Source of the DNA: Streptomyces barringtoniae
GTDB lineage: Bacteria > Actinomycetota > Actinomycetes > Streptomycetales > Streptomycetaceae
DNA length: 64,000 nucleotides
NCBI RefSeq assembly: GCF_020819595.1
Contig: NZ_JAJHNP010000006.1
Coordinates: 62,001 to 126,000, forward strand
Direction: 5' to 3'
Shown here: positions 54,089-62,949 of the stretch, in pieces
Layout of the letters: each line of letters starts with the position of its first letter
Numbering within the stretch: position 1 is the first letter of the stretch
Made by a program: the position numbers and the translations under genes
The notes under the pieces: generated by a model
The model's input: the letters and a program-made list of their open reading frames with translations, nothing else
Told to the model about the DNA's origin: nothing
The model's database searches: none

Positions 54089-57000
54089 TCACACCAGGGC
54101 GGTGGCCTCCGCGAGGGAGAGGCCACCGCCCTCGGCGTACGCGGCCCGGTAGGCGGCTTCGTCCAAGGACTCACGGATCCTCTCCTCGGTCATGTCGAGG
54201 CACCGGCGCTCGACACCGGAGAGGACGTGCCCGGACGGCAGCAGGGCGTGGGCGGCGCCCAGGCAGCGGGCGGCGTCGACGGCGCGGCTGCCGCCGTCGA
54301 GCCGGGCCAGGGCCATCGCCGCGCTGGTGAGGCAGATGGAGTCCAGGTGCGGGGCGATGGTCTTGGTCAGCGGGTCCCGGGCGAGCTCCAGCGCCCGCCG
54401 GGTCCGGTCCAGGGCGTCCTCGGCACGGCCGTCGAGGGCGTCCAGCCAGGCCTCCTGGGTGAGGATCATGTAGTCGAAGACGACGAAGTGCGCGATCTTG
54501 AACTGCTCGCGCAGCAGCCGCAGTTGTTCCCGCGCCTCGGCGGTACGGCCGGTCAGACCGAGCCAGCAGGCGAGGAACAGCCGGGCGGCGGGCATCGCCT
54601 CGTTGTGGGAGCCGTCCTGACTCGCGACGACGTCCCGGAGCAGCTGCTCGCCGCTCTCGAGGTCGCCCGTCTCCATGAGCACGCTGCCGAGGCGGGCGTG
54701 GAGGATGGCCACCTGGCCGCGGGCGCCCAGACGCTCGGCGTGTTCGATGGCCGCCCGGTAGTCGGCGGCGGCCGCACGGTAGGCGCCCTGGCGTTCGTGG
54801 GCCTCGCCGCGGGCGGACAACGCCTCGGCGATGCCCCAGACGTCCCCGAGGCGGCGGAAGATCTCCAGCGATTCCTCGGCGTCGCGGGTGGCGTTGGCGG
54901 CCCATTCGGCGCGGTTGGCGAGGAGGTTGGCGCGCAGCTGCAGGGTATTGGCCAGGTCCCACTCGAATCCGGGGGTGTCGCGGCAGGTCTGGACGCAGGC
55001 GTCGATGACGGCCCACATCCGCTCGGCGCCGCCGGTGAGCATGACGGCGAAGAACCAGAGCAGGCCGGGCACCCGGCAGGTCTGCGGCAGGCCGAGCTCG
55101 TAGGCCTCCACGATGGCGTGCAGCTTGGCCTGTGCCTCGGGCGTCTGCCACGACTCCAGGTCGTGGTCCATGCAGGAGAGGTGGGCCAGGTGGACGCCGC
55201 GCCGGGCCTCGGCGAGGACCTCGCCGGTGTACGGGGGCGGGGCGTCGGTGCAGCGCTGCCACAGCGGCAGGGCCGGCCGTACGGGTGCGGTGAAGGGGTC
55301 GGGGCCGAGCGCCATGACCTCCTCGCACCAGGTGCGGGTCTCGATGCGCTGGTCCCGCATCTGCCAGAAGACCACCAGGGACAGCGCCAGGCACAGCCCC
55401 TCCTGCTCGTCCCCCGCGGCGACGGCGTGTCTGAGGGCGGTGCGCAGGTTCTCGTACTCCAGCTGGAACCGGTCGATGGCGGTGCGCTGTTCGGGGCCGC
55501 GCAGCAACGGGTCGGTGGTACGGGCGAGTTCGCGGTAGTACGTCAGATGGGCGCGCTCGGCGTCGGCGCGGCGCCCGGTCTCGTCCAGCCGTTCGCCCGC
55601 GTACTCGGCGACGGTCTCCAGGAGCCGGTAACGCATCCCGCCCTCCACCGAAGGGGCGGCCACCACCAGGGACTTGTCGACCAGGGAGCCGAGCGCGTCC
55701 AGGGCGACGGGCCCGCACACGGCCTCGGCGGCGGCCAGGTCGCAGCCGCCCGCGAAGACGGACAGCCGGGCGAGGACGTCCCGTTCGTCCGCGTCGAGCA
55801 GCTCCCAGGACCAGTCCACGACGGCCCGCAGGGTCTGCTGGCGGGGCAGGACGGTGCGGCTGCCGGAGGTGAGCAGCCGGAAGCGGTCGTCGAGCCGGTC
55901 GGCTATCTGACGGGGAGTCAGCATCCGCAGCCGGGCCGCCGCCAGCTCGATCGCGAGCGGGAGTCCGTCGAGCCGCCGGCAGATCTCCGCACAGGCCTCG
56001 GGGTCGTCCTCGACACGGAATCCGGGCCGGGCCGCCGCACCCCGGTCGGCGAGCAGCCGCAGCGCGACCGGCTCGGGCAGCGGCTCGACCGGACGTACCA
56101 GCTCCCCCGGTACGCCGAGGGGTTCGCGGCTGGTGGCGAGGACGGTCAGCTGCGGGCAGCGGGCCAGCAGGCGCTCGGTGAGGTGGGCGGCGGCCTCGAT
56201 CACATGCTCGCAGTTGTCGAGGATGATCAGCATCCGGCGCCGGGCGCAGTGCTCCACGATCCGTTCGAGAGGGTCGTCGTACCGGTCGGTGACCGCGCGG
56301 ATGCTCTCGGCGCCGGCGCCGTGCAGCACGGTGTCGCGGGCGCCGATCGCGGTGAGCACGGCCTGCGGCACGGCCTCGGGGTCGTCCACGGGCGCCAGTT
56401 CGGCCAGCCACACCCCGTCGCGGGCGGTGTGCCGCACCGCCTCGGCGGCCTCCTGGGACAGCCGGGTCTTCCCGGCGCCGCCCGGACCCAGCAGGGTGAC
56501 CAGGCGGGCGGCGGTCAGGTCGGCGCCGATGGCCTCGATGTCGGTCTCCCGGCCGACGAAGGAGGTGAGCCGGGCGCGCAGATTGCCCGGAGCCGTCGGC
56601 ACGGGCCTCGGCGCCGGGGTTTCCTCGGCGGACAGCAGCTCGGCGTGCAGGGCGCGCAGTTCGGGCCCGGGATCGGAGCCGAGCCGGTCCGCCAGCAGCC
56701 GTCGTACGTCCTCGTAGGCGGCGAGCGCCTGGGCCGGGCGGCCGGCGTCGCGCAGGGCGCGCAGCCGCAGCGCCTGGAGCGGCTCGTCCAGCGGGTGGTC
56801 GTCGCACAGGGCCGCCAGCTCGGGCAGCACCTGCTCGGCGTGGCCGAGGGCGACGGCGGCGCTGTGCCGGGCGCGCAGGGCGTCGAGCCGGCGGGTCTCC
56901 CAGCGGGCCGCCTCGGCGTGGTGGTCGGGCAGGTCGGCGAGGGCGGGGCCGCGCCACAGGGCCAGCGCGTCGTCCAGGGCGGCGGCGGCCTTGGCCGGGT

Positions 57001-57370
57001 CGCCGTCGGCGAGGGCCCGCAGGCCGTCGCCGGTCAGCCGCTCGAAGCGGGTGAGGTCGACGTCGTCGGGCGCGGCGGTGAGCCGGTAGCCGCCCTCGGC
57101 GGAGGCGACGGCGTCCGCGCCGAGGGTACGGCGCAGCCGGCCGACCAGCGCCTGGAGCGCCCCGGCGGCGTCGGCGGGCGGGTCGGCGCCCCAGACCTCG
57201 TCGATCAGCACGCCCGCGGGCACGGTCCGCCCGGCCCGGAGCGCGAGCACGCCCAGCAGGGCGCGCAGCCGCGCCCCGCCGACCGGGACGGCCGTACCGT
57301 CGGGGCGGAGTACCTGCGTGGTGCCGAGCAGCGAAAAGCGCACGGGGTCCATTGTCGCCGGAGCGGTCAC
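54089..57370 (-). CDS. AfsR/SARP-type regulator with BTAD, ATPase and TPR domains
   Basis: The 1093-residue protein begins with an OmpR-like DNA-binding domain (residues 10-95: VRFSLLGTTQVLRPDGTAV ... LQALVGRLRRTLGA), then a bacterial transcriptional activation domain (100-245). An NB-ARC/STAND ATPase follows, with P-loop Lys301 in LLGPGGAGKTRLSQEA, Walker B MLIILDNCEH and GLPLAIELAA. The long C-terminal half has TPR-like helical repeats. This is the architecture of AfsR-type pathway regulators, which activate by binding 11-bp-phased repeats; such repeats precede the adjacent ABC operon. The GTG start at 57370 overlaps the DUF6578 stop (GTGA); MDPVRFS at 57352 is an alternative start. Confidence 0.92.
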   Translation of the reverse strand: MTAPATMDPVRFSLLGTTQVLRPDGTAVPVGGARLRALLGVLALRAGRTVPAGVLIDEVWGADPPADAAGALQALVGRLRRTLGADAVASAEGGYRLTAAPDDVDLTRFERLTGDGLRALADGDPAKAAAALDDALALWRGPALADLPDHHAEAARWETRRLDALRARHSAAVALGHAEQVLPELAALCDDHPLDEPLQALRLRALRDAGRPAQALAAYEDVRRLLADRLGSDPGPELRALHAELLSAEETPAPRPVPTAPGNLRARLTSFVGRETDIEAIGADLTAARLVTLLGPGGAGKTRLSQEAAEAVRHTARDGVWLAELAPVDDPEAVPQAVLTAIGARDTVLHGAGAESIRAVTDRYDDPLERIVEHCARRRMLIILDNCEHVIEAAAHLTERLLARCPQLTVLATSREPLGVPGELVRPVEPLPEPVALRLLADRGAAARPGFRVEDDPEACAEICRRLDGLPLAIELAAARLRMLTPRQIADRLDDRFRLLTSGSRTVLPRQQTLRAVVDWSWELLDADERDVLARLSVFAGGCDLAAAEAVCGPVALDALGSLVDKSLVVAAPSVEGGMRYRLLETVAEYAGERLDETGRRADAERAHLTYYRELARTTDPLLRGPEQRTAIDRFQLEYENLRTALRHAVAAGDEQEGLCLALSLVVFWQMRDQRIETRTWCEEVMALGPDPFTAPVRPALPLWQRCTDAPPPYTGEVLAEARRGVHLAHLSCMDHDLESWQTPEAQAKLHAIVEAYELGLPQTCRVPGLLWFFAVMLTGGAERMWAVIDACVQTCRDTPGFEWDLANTLQLRANLLANRAEWAANATRDAEESLEIFRRLGDVWGIAEALSARGEAHERQGAYRAAAADYRAAIEHAERLGARGQVAILHARLGSVLMETGDLESGEQLLRDVVASQDGSHNEAMPAARLFLACWLGLTGRTAEAREQLRLLREQFKIAHFVVFDYMILTQEAWLDALDGRAEDALDRTRRALELARDPLTKTIAPHLDSICLTSAAMALARLDGGSRAVDAARCLGAAHALLPSGHVLSGVERRCLDMTEERIRESLDEAAYRAAYAEGGGLSLAEATALV
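54097..54133 (+). terminator. Hairpin after ABC operon, inside 3' end of AfsR-like gene
   Basis: AGGGCGGTGGCCTC (54097-54110) pairs perfectly over 14 bp with GAGGCCACCGCCCT (54120-54133), 9-base loop. It lies 19 bp after the permease stop but within the last codons of the opposing gene, so one sequence serves as coding DNA and probable terminator. Confidence 0.7.
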
Positions 57371-57858
57371 CGGTGGTCACCGGGTTGCGGCGGCGTGCCG
57401 TCCGGGAGCTCCAGGGCCGTGCCGTCGGCGAGCTCCAGGGTGACGAGGGCGCCGCGGGTGCGGCGCACCCTTCCGAGGCCGTCCACCGTGCCGCGGTCCA
57501 CCTCCTCGAACCACTTCGGACAGCCGGCGGAGGGCTCCAGCGTGACGGTGCCGGGCACCGGTTCGAGGCCGCGTCCCGAGCCCCGGAGCACGACTCCACC
57601 CCGCGGCTTCACGGGTCCGGGCTGCGGGTCGGGCAGCCGGAAGCCGTACTCCTCGTGGACCAGGTCGACGGCGCGGACCCGGCCCACGACCGGCCGGTCC
57701 GGGTCGCCGTGGTTCTCCACCCACGCCTCGGCGCCGTACCCGTGGCCCTCCCGGACGCCTTCGGTGTCGTAGGCGGCCAGCGGCCAGGACACCTCGTCGC
57801 CCACCGCGAACGGTGTGCCGCAGCATTCCATCTGCCAGTCCTCGTAGAACACCCTCAT
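57367..57858 (-). CDS. DUF6578 domain protein
   Basis: The 163-residue protein begins MRVFYEDWQMECCGTPFAVG and continues GDEVSWPLAAYD, the pattern I associate with DUF6578, a small actinobacterial family of unknown function. It has a Cys pair near the N-terminus and a mixed beta-rich composition. ATG 57858 follows a GGGGGG tract by nine bases. It is the first gene of a two-gene unit with the AfsR-like regulator (GTGA overlap), so it may modulate or sense for that regulator. It is divergent from the site-2 protease, with 116 bp between starts. Confidence 0.8.
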   Translation of the reverse strand: MRVFYEDWQMECCGTPFAVGDEVSWPLAAYDTEGVREGHGYGAEAWVENHGDPDRPVVGRVRAVDLVHEEYGFRLPDPQPGPVKPRGGVVLRGSGRGLEPVPGTVTLEPSAGCPKWFEEVDRGTVDGLGRVRRTRGALVTLELADGTALELPDGTPPQPGDHR

Positions 57859-57974
57859 CCGTGGCATCCCCCCAGGGTCCAGGAACCGGACGGCGAGCGC
57901 GAGACGTTTCCCCCGCGAGGGCGCGGCCGGTACGGTCGCACTCCGCACCGTCCCCACCGCACAGGAGCCCGCCG

Positions 57975-58775
57975 ATGACCACCGCCACCACCCGCCGCGG
58001 CGACCGCCGGGTCAGTCCCGTGTTCGTCGGGATCCTGGCCGTGACGGCGGTGACGGGCTGGGCCGTCTGGACGGGGTATGCGGCACGGCCGGGCGTCGCG
58101 GTGTTCCTGTTCGTGACGGCGGCCTGGATCGTCTCCCTGTGCCTGCACGAGTACGCGCACGCGCGCACGGCCCTGCACAGCGGCGACATCACGATCGGCG
58201 CGAAGGGCTACCTGACCCTGAACCCGCTGAAGTACACGCACGCGCTGCTGAGCATCGTGCTCCCGGTGCTCTTCGTGATCATGGGCGGGATCGGTCTGCC
58301 CGGCGGTGCGGTGTTCATCGAGCGCGGCCGGATCCGGGGCCGCTGGCGGCACAGCCTGGTCTCGGCGGCGGGCCCGCTGACGAACGTGCTGTTCGCGGCG
58401 GTGTGTACGGCGCCTTTCTGGCTGCACGCGCTGGACGGCGTGCCCGCCGGCTTCCAGTACGCGCTGGCGTTCCTGGCCCTGCTCCAGGTGACGGCGGCGA
58501 TCCTGAACTTCCTGCCGGTGCCGGGCCTGGACGGCTACGGCGTGATCGAGCCCTGGCTGTCGTACAGGGTCAAACGGCAGGTGGAGCCGTTCGCGCCGTT
58601 CGGCCTGCTGTTCGTGTTCGCGCTGCTGTGGGTGCCGTCGCTGAACCACGCGTTCTTCACCTGGATCTACGACATCCTCGACGGCCTGGGGATCACGGTC
58701 GACCAGCGCTACTGCGGCGAGGCGCTGTACCGCTTCTGGCAGGGCACGCCCGACGGCTGCCTGGTCAGCCCGTGA
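57975..58775 (+). CDS. Site-2 protease family (M50) intramembrane metalloprotease
   Basis: The 266-residue membrane protein has about six hydrophobic segments, the zinc-binding HEYAHA (HExxH) in the second and the third-ligand motif NFLPVPGLDGYG in the fifth; both are intact. Such proteases cleave membrane-bound substrates, often anti-sigma factors or signalling proteins. No such partner is adjacent. ATG 57975 follows AGGAG. It is divergent from the DUF6578/AfsR-like unit and overlaps the next gene's 3' end by 11 bp on the opposite strand. Confidence 0.92.
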   Translation: MTTATTRRGDRRVSPVFVGILAVTAVTGWAVWTGYAARPGVAVFLFVTAAWIVSLCLHEYAHARTALHSGDITIGAKGYLTLNPLKYTHALLSIVLPVLFVIMGGIGLPGGAVFIERGRIRGRWRHSLVSAAGPLTNVLFAAVCTAPFWLHALDGVPAGFQYALAFLALLQVTAAILNFLPVPGLDGYGVIEPWLSYRVKRQVEPFAPFGLLFVFALLWVPSLNHAFFTWIYDILDGLGITVDQRYCGEALYRFWQGTPDGCLVSP

Positions 58776-58983
58776 CGGACTTGCCCTGCCCGGCGCCGGC
58801 CCGGTCGCGCTTGACGTAGTACCAGGTCATGTTGGACGTCAGGCCCGCCAGCAGCACCCACACGATTCCCAGCCAGCTGCCCTGGAGGAAGGAGACGACG
58901 GCGGCGGCCACGGCGAGGACGCAGACGACGAGGGTGTACAGGGCGAGTCGCCGGGTCCGGGTGGGCGGGGGCAGAAGGGGCAT
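58765..58983 (-). CDS. Small two-pass membrane protein
   Basis: The 72-residue protein has two hydrophobic segments (LYTLVVCVLAVAAAVVSFLQ and WLGIVWVLLAGLTSNMTWYY) and a basic tail. ATG 58983 is preceded by GGAG. I recognise no named family. Convergent with the M50 protease, overlapping by 11 bp. Confidence 0.7.
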   Translation of the reverse strand: MPLLPPPTRTRRLALYTLVVCVLAVAAAVVSFLQGSWLGIVWVLLAGLTSNMTWYYVKRDRAGAGQGKSVTG

Positions 58984-59048
58984 GACGGGAGACTCCTGTC
59001 GGGGGACACTGCTCGGTACTGCTTCGCCGACCAGTGTCCCCCATCCGC

Positions 59049-59771
59049 TCAGACGTCGGTGATGCGGAGCCCGGCGTGTGCCTTGTAGCGGCGGTTGACG
59101 GAGATCAGGTTCGCGACCAGCGACTCGACCTGGTGGGCGTTGCGCAGCCGCCCGGCGAAGACACCGCGCATGCCGGGGATGCGCCCGGCGAGGGCCTGCA
59201 CGATCTCGACGTCGGCCCGCTCCTCACCGAGCACCATCACGTCGGTGTCGATCTGCTCGATCTCCGGGTCCTGGAGCAGGACGGCGGACAGGTGGTGGAA
59301 GGCGGCGGCGACGCGGGAGTCCGGCAGCAGGGCGGCGGCCTGCTCGGCGGCGCTGCCCTCCTCGGGCCTGAGGGCGTAGGCGCCCTTCTTGTCGAAGCCG
59401 AGCGGGTTGACGCAGTCCACGACGAGCTTGCCGGCCAGTTCCTCGCGCAGGGCCTTCAGCGTGTCGCCGTGGCCGTCCCACGGTACGGCGACGATCACGA
59501 TGTCGCTGCGGCGCGCGGCCTCGGCGTTGTCGGCGCCCTCGACGCCGTGGCCGCATTCCTGGGCGGCGGCCTGGGCGCGGTCGGCGGACCGGGAACCGAT
59601 GATCACCTTCTGGCCGGCCCTGGCGAGCCGGTAGGCGAGGCCCTTGCCCTGCGGTCCGGTGCCGCCGAGCACGCCGACGACGTACCCGGAGACGTCGGGC
59701 AGGTCCCAGGGGTCCTTGGCGGGAGCCTTGGCCGGGGTCTGTGCGCTGTCGGTGGAGGTCGTAGAGGTCAT
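59049..59771 (-). CDS. npdG: F420-dependent NADPH oxidoreductase
   Basis: The 240-residue enzyme has a Rossmann start YVVGVLGGTGPQGKGLAYRL, IIGSRSADRAQ (NADP phosphate binding) and SDIVIVAVPWDGHGDTL, then VVDCVNPLGFDKKG, all characteristic of NpdG. It exchanges hydride between coenzyme F420 and NADP+, keeping F420H2 available to actinobacterial reductases. Its ATG overlaps the sialidase TGA (ATGA), so it is translated after that unrelated gene. A 30-residue Ala/Pro-rich N-terminus precedes the domain. Confidence 0.95.
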   Translation of the reverse strand: MTSTTSTDSAQTPAKAPAKDPWDLPDVSGYVVGVLGGTGPQGKGLAYRLARAGQKVIIGSRSADRAQAAAQECGHGVEGADNAEAARRSDIVIVAVPWDGHGDTLKALREELAGKLVVDCVNPLGFDKKGAYALRPEEGSAAEQAAALLPDSRVAAAFHHLSAVLLQDPEIEQIDTDVMVLGEERADVEIVQALAGRIPGMRGVFAGRLRNAHQVESLVANLISVNRRYKAHAGLRITDV

Positions 59772-60889
59772 GGGTGCGACTCTACGTCCGTGAGGGGCAG
59801 GGCACCGGCTCGCCCGAGCCGCGCCACCGGAACCCGGCGGAAGGTGATGGTCTCGTAGGCGCTGAAGTCGCCGGTCTCGTAGAGGAGTCCGACGGTGTCC
59901 GGGTCGACGCGGACCAGGTCGGAGTAGGCGGCGGGCAGCCCGTCAACGGTGTACGCCGTGCGCCAGGTGGTGCCGCCGTCGGTGGAGGCGCGGATCGTCA
60001 TCAGGGCGCGGAAGGCGGGGTCGGCCGGGCCGGAGTAGAGGAGCAGGTCCAGGTCCCGGAGCTGGAGGACGGAGGCCTGGCAGACGGGCGCGGAGAGTCC
60101 CGCCTGCGGGCGGAAGGGCTTGACGAGGGTCCTGCCGCCGTCCGCCGAGTGGGCGTCGGCGCGGTTGCCGGGCGAGGCCGAGTCGGTGCGGGTGTTGAAG
60201 TAGACGCGGCCGTCGGGGAGTTCGGCGGCGGTGGTCTCGTTGACGTTGATGTACTCGTCGGTGTTCTCGGCGAGATAGCCGAGGTACCAGGTCTCCCCCC
60301 GGTCGTCGCTGAGCAGGCAGTGGCCGCTGTTGTACCGCGGTTCGGCGCCGGTGCCGGTGTCCGTGCCGTTGGGCGGCAGGGTGTGGTTGGCGGGGACGAG
60401 GATGCGGCCGGTGCTCAGCTGGAGGGCGTGGCCGGGGGTGGTGGCGTACCAGCGCCAGCCGGGCTTCTTCACCTGCGCGGTGATCTCCCGGGGCACGGAC
60501 CAGGTCGCCCCCTCGTCGTCACTGTGCCGCACCCACACCCGCCGACCGTCGGCGTCCGGCACCCGGCCGCGCAGGATGGCGGCCTCGGTGGCGGTGGCGG
60601 CGGCCCGGACGTGCACGAGCAGGATGCGGCCGGTGTCGAGGACGACGGGGGCGGGGTTTCCGGCGAGGTCGTGCCCGTTGCTCGCGGCGACCTGGAGCGG
60701 GCCCCAGGTGCGGCCGCCGTCCGTGGACCGCTTGAGCACGATGTCGATGTGCCCGTGGTCGGCGGCGGAGCCGGCGCGGCCCTCGCAGAAGGCGAGCAGC
60801 GTGCCGGCGCGGGTGGCGACGACGGCCGGTATCCGGTAGGCGGCATAGCCCTCGCGTCCGGCGCGGAAGGGGACGGTGACGTCGGTCAT
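59768..60889 (-). CDS. Exo-alpha-sialidase-like protein (GH33 fold), no signal peptide
   Basis: The 373-residue protein has a six-bladed sialidase fold with five Asp boxes: STDGGRTWG, SDDEGATWS, SDDRGETWY, SADGGRTLV and STDGGTTWR. The YRIPA motif near residue 18 supplies the first Arg of the triad, and NETTAAELPDGRVYFNTR holds the likely Glu partner. No signal peptide is visible, unlike most secreted sialidases, so it may act in the cytosol or on a related glycoside. It is the first gene of a pair with npdG (4-bp overlap). Confidence 0.9.
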   Translation of the reverse strand: MTDVTVPFRAGREGYAAYRIPAVVATRAGTLLAFCEGRAGSAADHGHIDIVLKRSTDGGRTWGPLQVAASNGHDLAGNPAPVVLDTGRILLVHVRAAATATEAAILRGRVPDADGRRVWVRHSDDEGATWSVPREITAQVKKPGWRWYATTPGHALQLSTGRILVPANHTLPPNGTDTGTGAEPRYNSGHCLLSDDRGETWYLGYLAENTDEYINVNETTAAELPDGRVYFNTRTDSASPGNRADAHSADGGRTLVKPFRPQAGLSAPVCQASVLQLRDLDLLLYSGPADPAFRALMTIRASTDGGTTWRTAYTVDGLPAAYSDLVRVDPDTVGLLYETGDFSAYETITFRRVPVARLGRAGALPLTDVESHP

Positions 60890-61005
60890 CGGGCGGCTCC
60901 TGGGGACGCCTGCGGTACGGACGAGGCGTTGTACGTCCCCGGCGCGGGCGAATTCCGGGTGAACTCCGGGTCACGAGTGACCGGTTTGCGGCAGGATGCG
61001 GGCGC

Positions 61006-61602
61006 ATGGACGCCGTACGGGTCGCACTGCTGCGGGAAGTGCTCGCCGGGACCGAGTGGCTGGGAGCCACCCGGAGATTCGCGGGGGTGCTGCGCGGGTC
61101 GGTGGTGGCGCACGGGGGCGGGCTGCTGCTGGTGGGCACGCCGGAGTACGAGCCGTGGCATCTGGCGGCGCATCTGGTGGACGAGGCCGCGTGGTCCGGG
61201 ACGCCCGAGCTGGCGCCGACCCTGGTACGGCATCACGCGCGCCCCTCGGACCCGCCTCACCTGGCCGTGGGGCCCGGCCGGATCGGGGCGGCGCGGCGGG
61301 GTGAGACCCTGCTGGTCGTGGCCCCCGAGGAGCCCGCGCCGCTGCTGGAGCGCGTGCACGACGCCCGCCGGGCCGGGGTGACGGTGCTGGCGCTGGGCGC
61401 GGGTGGCGGCGACCTCGCCGCGATGGCCCACGACACGCTGGCCGTACCGCGGGGGGCGGAACTAGACCTGGACACCGTCCAGCACCTGGTCAGTGCGGCG
61501 GCCGGGGAGAACGGTGGCTCTCCGAGGGTTCGGCGGGGGTTCCGGGACAGGTTGGCAAGGCTGGCGGAAGCTTTGACGGCACCGCCGCCGGCCCCCTGGT
61601 GA
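61006..61602 (+). CDS. Conserved hypothetical protein, SIS-like
   Basis: The 198-residue protein has no signal or membrane segment. The segment LLVVAPEEPAPLLERVHDAR followed by AGVTVLALGAGGGDLAAMAH resembles the core of a SIS (sugar isomerase) domain, in which a GVTVIAI strand follows a helix and precedes DLAxxAD-type sequence. The catalytic or ligand residues of known SIS enzymes are not clear. It starts at ATG 61006, 116 bp from the divergent sialidase, and is followed by an MFS gene. Confidence 0.75.
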   Translation: MDAVRVALLREVLAGTEWLGATRRFAGVLRGSVVAHGGGLLLVGTPEYEPWHLAAHLVDEAAWSGTPELAPTLVRHHARPSDPPHLAVGPGRIGAARRGETLLVVAPEEPAPLLERVHDARRAGVTVLALGAGGGDLAAMAHDTLAVPRGAELDLDTVQHLVSAAAGENGGSPRVRRGFRDRLARLAEALTAPPPAPW

Positions 61603-61671
61603 CTCTGCCCGGCAGAACCCCCGGTGGGGGCCGGGAAAAGCAGTTGCCCCCCGGACTGCGCCCAACCGAAC

Positions 61672-62949
61672 ATGCCTGAAGTGACCCGTGCTCTTCTGCC
61701 CGACCTCGCCCCCTGGAAGGCCTCCGCCGACTTTCGCCGGCTCTGGAAGTCGGGGCTGATCAGCAACTTCGGCAGCTTTCTCACCTTCGTCGCGCTCCCG
61801 GTCCAGCTGAAGGACCTGACGGAGTCGACCGCGGCGGTGGGCGCGATCGGTGCCGTGGAGCTGCTGCCGCTCGTTCTCTGCGGTCTGTACGGCGGTGCCC
61901 TCGCCGACGCCCTCGACAAGCGGAAGCTCATCGTGTGGACGGAGGCCGGGCAGGGCCTGCTGAGTGCTGTCCTGCTGCTCAACGCCCTGGCTCCGCACCC
62001 CGCGGTCTGGCCGCTGTACGCCGTCGCCGCCCTCTCCTCCGCGCTGGTCTCCGTACAGCGCCCGGCCCTTGACTCCCTGTGGCCCCGGATCGTCGCCCAC
62101 GACGACATGCCCGCCGCGGCCTCGCTGAACTCCCTGCGCTGGACCGTCGGCGGCGTCGCGGGCCCGGCCCTCGCGGGCGTGGTCGTCGCCTACGCGGGCC
62201 TCGGCTGGGCGTACGCCGCCGACCTGCTGACGTTCGTCGTCTCGCTGGCGTACATCATCCGGATCGCCCCCTCCCCCGCCTCCCACGAGGCCTCGAAGCC
62301 CTCCCTGAACGCCGTCCTGGAAGGCGCCCGGTACGCCTGGAACCGCAAGGAACTCCTCGGCACCTACGCCGTCGACCTCGCGGCGATGTTCCTGGCCATG
62401 CCGCTCGCGGTGCTGCCGTTCCTCGCCGGCGAGCTGCACGCCGACTGGGCGCTCGGCCTGATGTACGCCGCGGTCCCGGCCGGCGCGATGCTGGTGAGCC
62501 TGACCAGCGGCTGGGCCTCCCGGATCCACCGGCACGGGCTGATGGTGCTGCTGTCGGCCACGGGCTGGGGCCTGGCGGTCGCGGCGGCGGGGGTGTGCGG
62601 GAACGTGTGGCTGGTCCTCGTCCTCCTGACCGTCGGCGGCGGCTTCGACATGGTCAGCGGGATCTTCCGGTCGGCCATGTGGAACCAGACGATCCCGGAC
62701 GAGCTGCGCGGCCGGCTCGCCGGGATCGAGCTGCTGTCCTACTCGGTCGGCCCGCAGCTCGGCCAGGTCCGGGCGGGCGGCCTGGCCGCCTGGGCGGGCG
62801 TACGGACCTCCGTCGTCTCCGGCGGGCTGGCCTGCGCCGGTGCCATGGGACTGCTCGCGCTGTGCCTGCCGGGGCTCATGACGTACGACGCCCGCACCAA
62901 CGAGCACGCGGTACGCATGCGCGAGCAGCGCACGGCCGTACAGGCCTGA
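61672..62949 (+). CDS. MFS transporter (MFS_3/enterobactin-exporter-like)
   Basis: The 425-residue protein begins with SADFRRLWKSGLISNFGSFL, the signature of MFS_3 proteins such as EntS-type exporters, then has 12 membrane segments, motif A as GGALADALDKRKL and the conserved IPDELRGRLAGIELL segment late in the sequence. Substrate unknown. ATG 61672 is used; there is no strong ribosome binding site. It ends exactly where the convergent small gene ends: the two stop codons abut within CTGATCAG. Confidence 0.9.
   Translation: MPEVTRALLPDLAPWKASADFRRLWKSGLISNFGSFLTFVALPVQLKDLTESTAAVGAIGAVELLPLVLCGLYGGALADALDKRKLIVWTEAGQGLLSAVLLLNALAPHPAVWPLYAVAALSSALVSVQRPALDSLWPRIVAHDDMPAAASLNSLRWTVGGVAGPALAGVVVAYAGLGWAYAADLLTFVVSLAYIIRIAPSPASHEASKPSLNAVLEGARYAWNRKELLGTYAVDLAAMFLAMPLAVLPFLAGELHADWALGLMYAAVPAGAMLVSLTSGWASRIHRHGLMVLLSATGWGLAVAAAGVCGNVWLVLVLLTVGGGFDMVSGIFRSAMWNQTIPDELRGRLAGIELLSYSVGPQLGQVRAGGLAAWAGVRTSVVSGGLACAGAMGLLALCLPGLMTYDARTNEHAVRMREQRTAVQA

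Noticed and set aside
53207..57772. Plus-strand open frame of about 1520 codons
   Set aside because: It is antisense to the AfsR-like gene and out of frame with the ABC permease; composition is a Gly/Val/Arg shadow with no domain.
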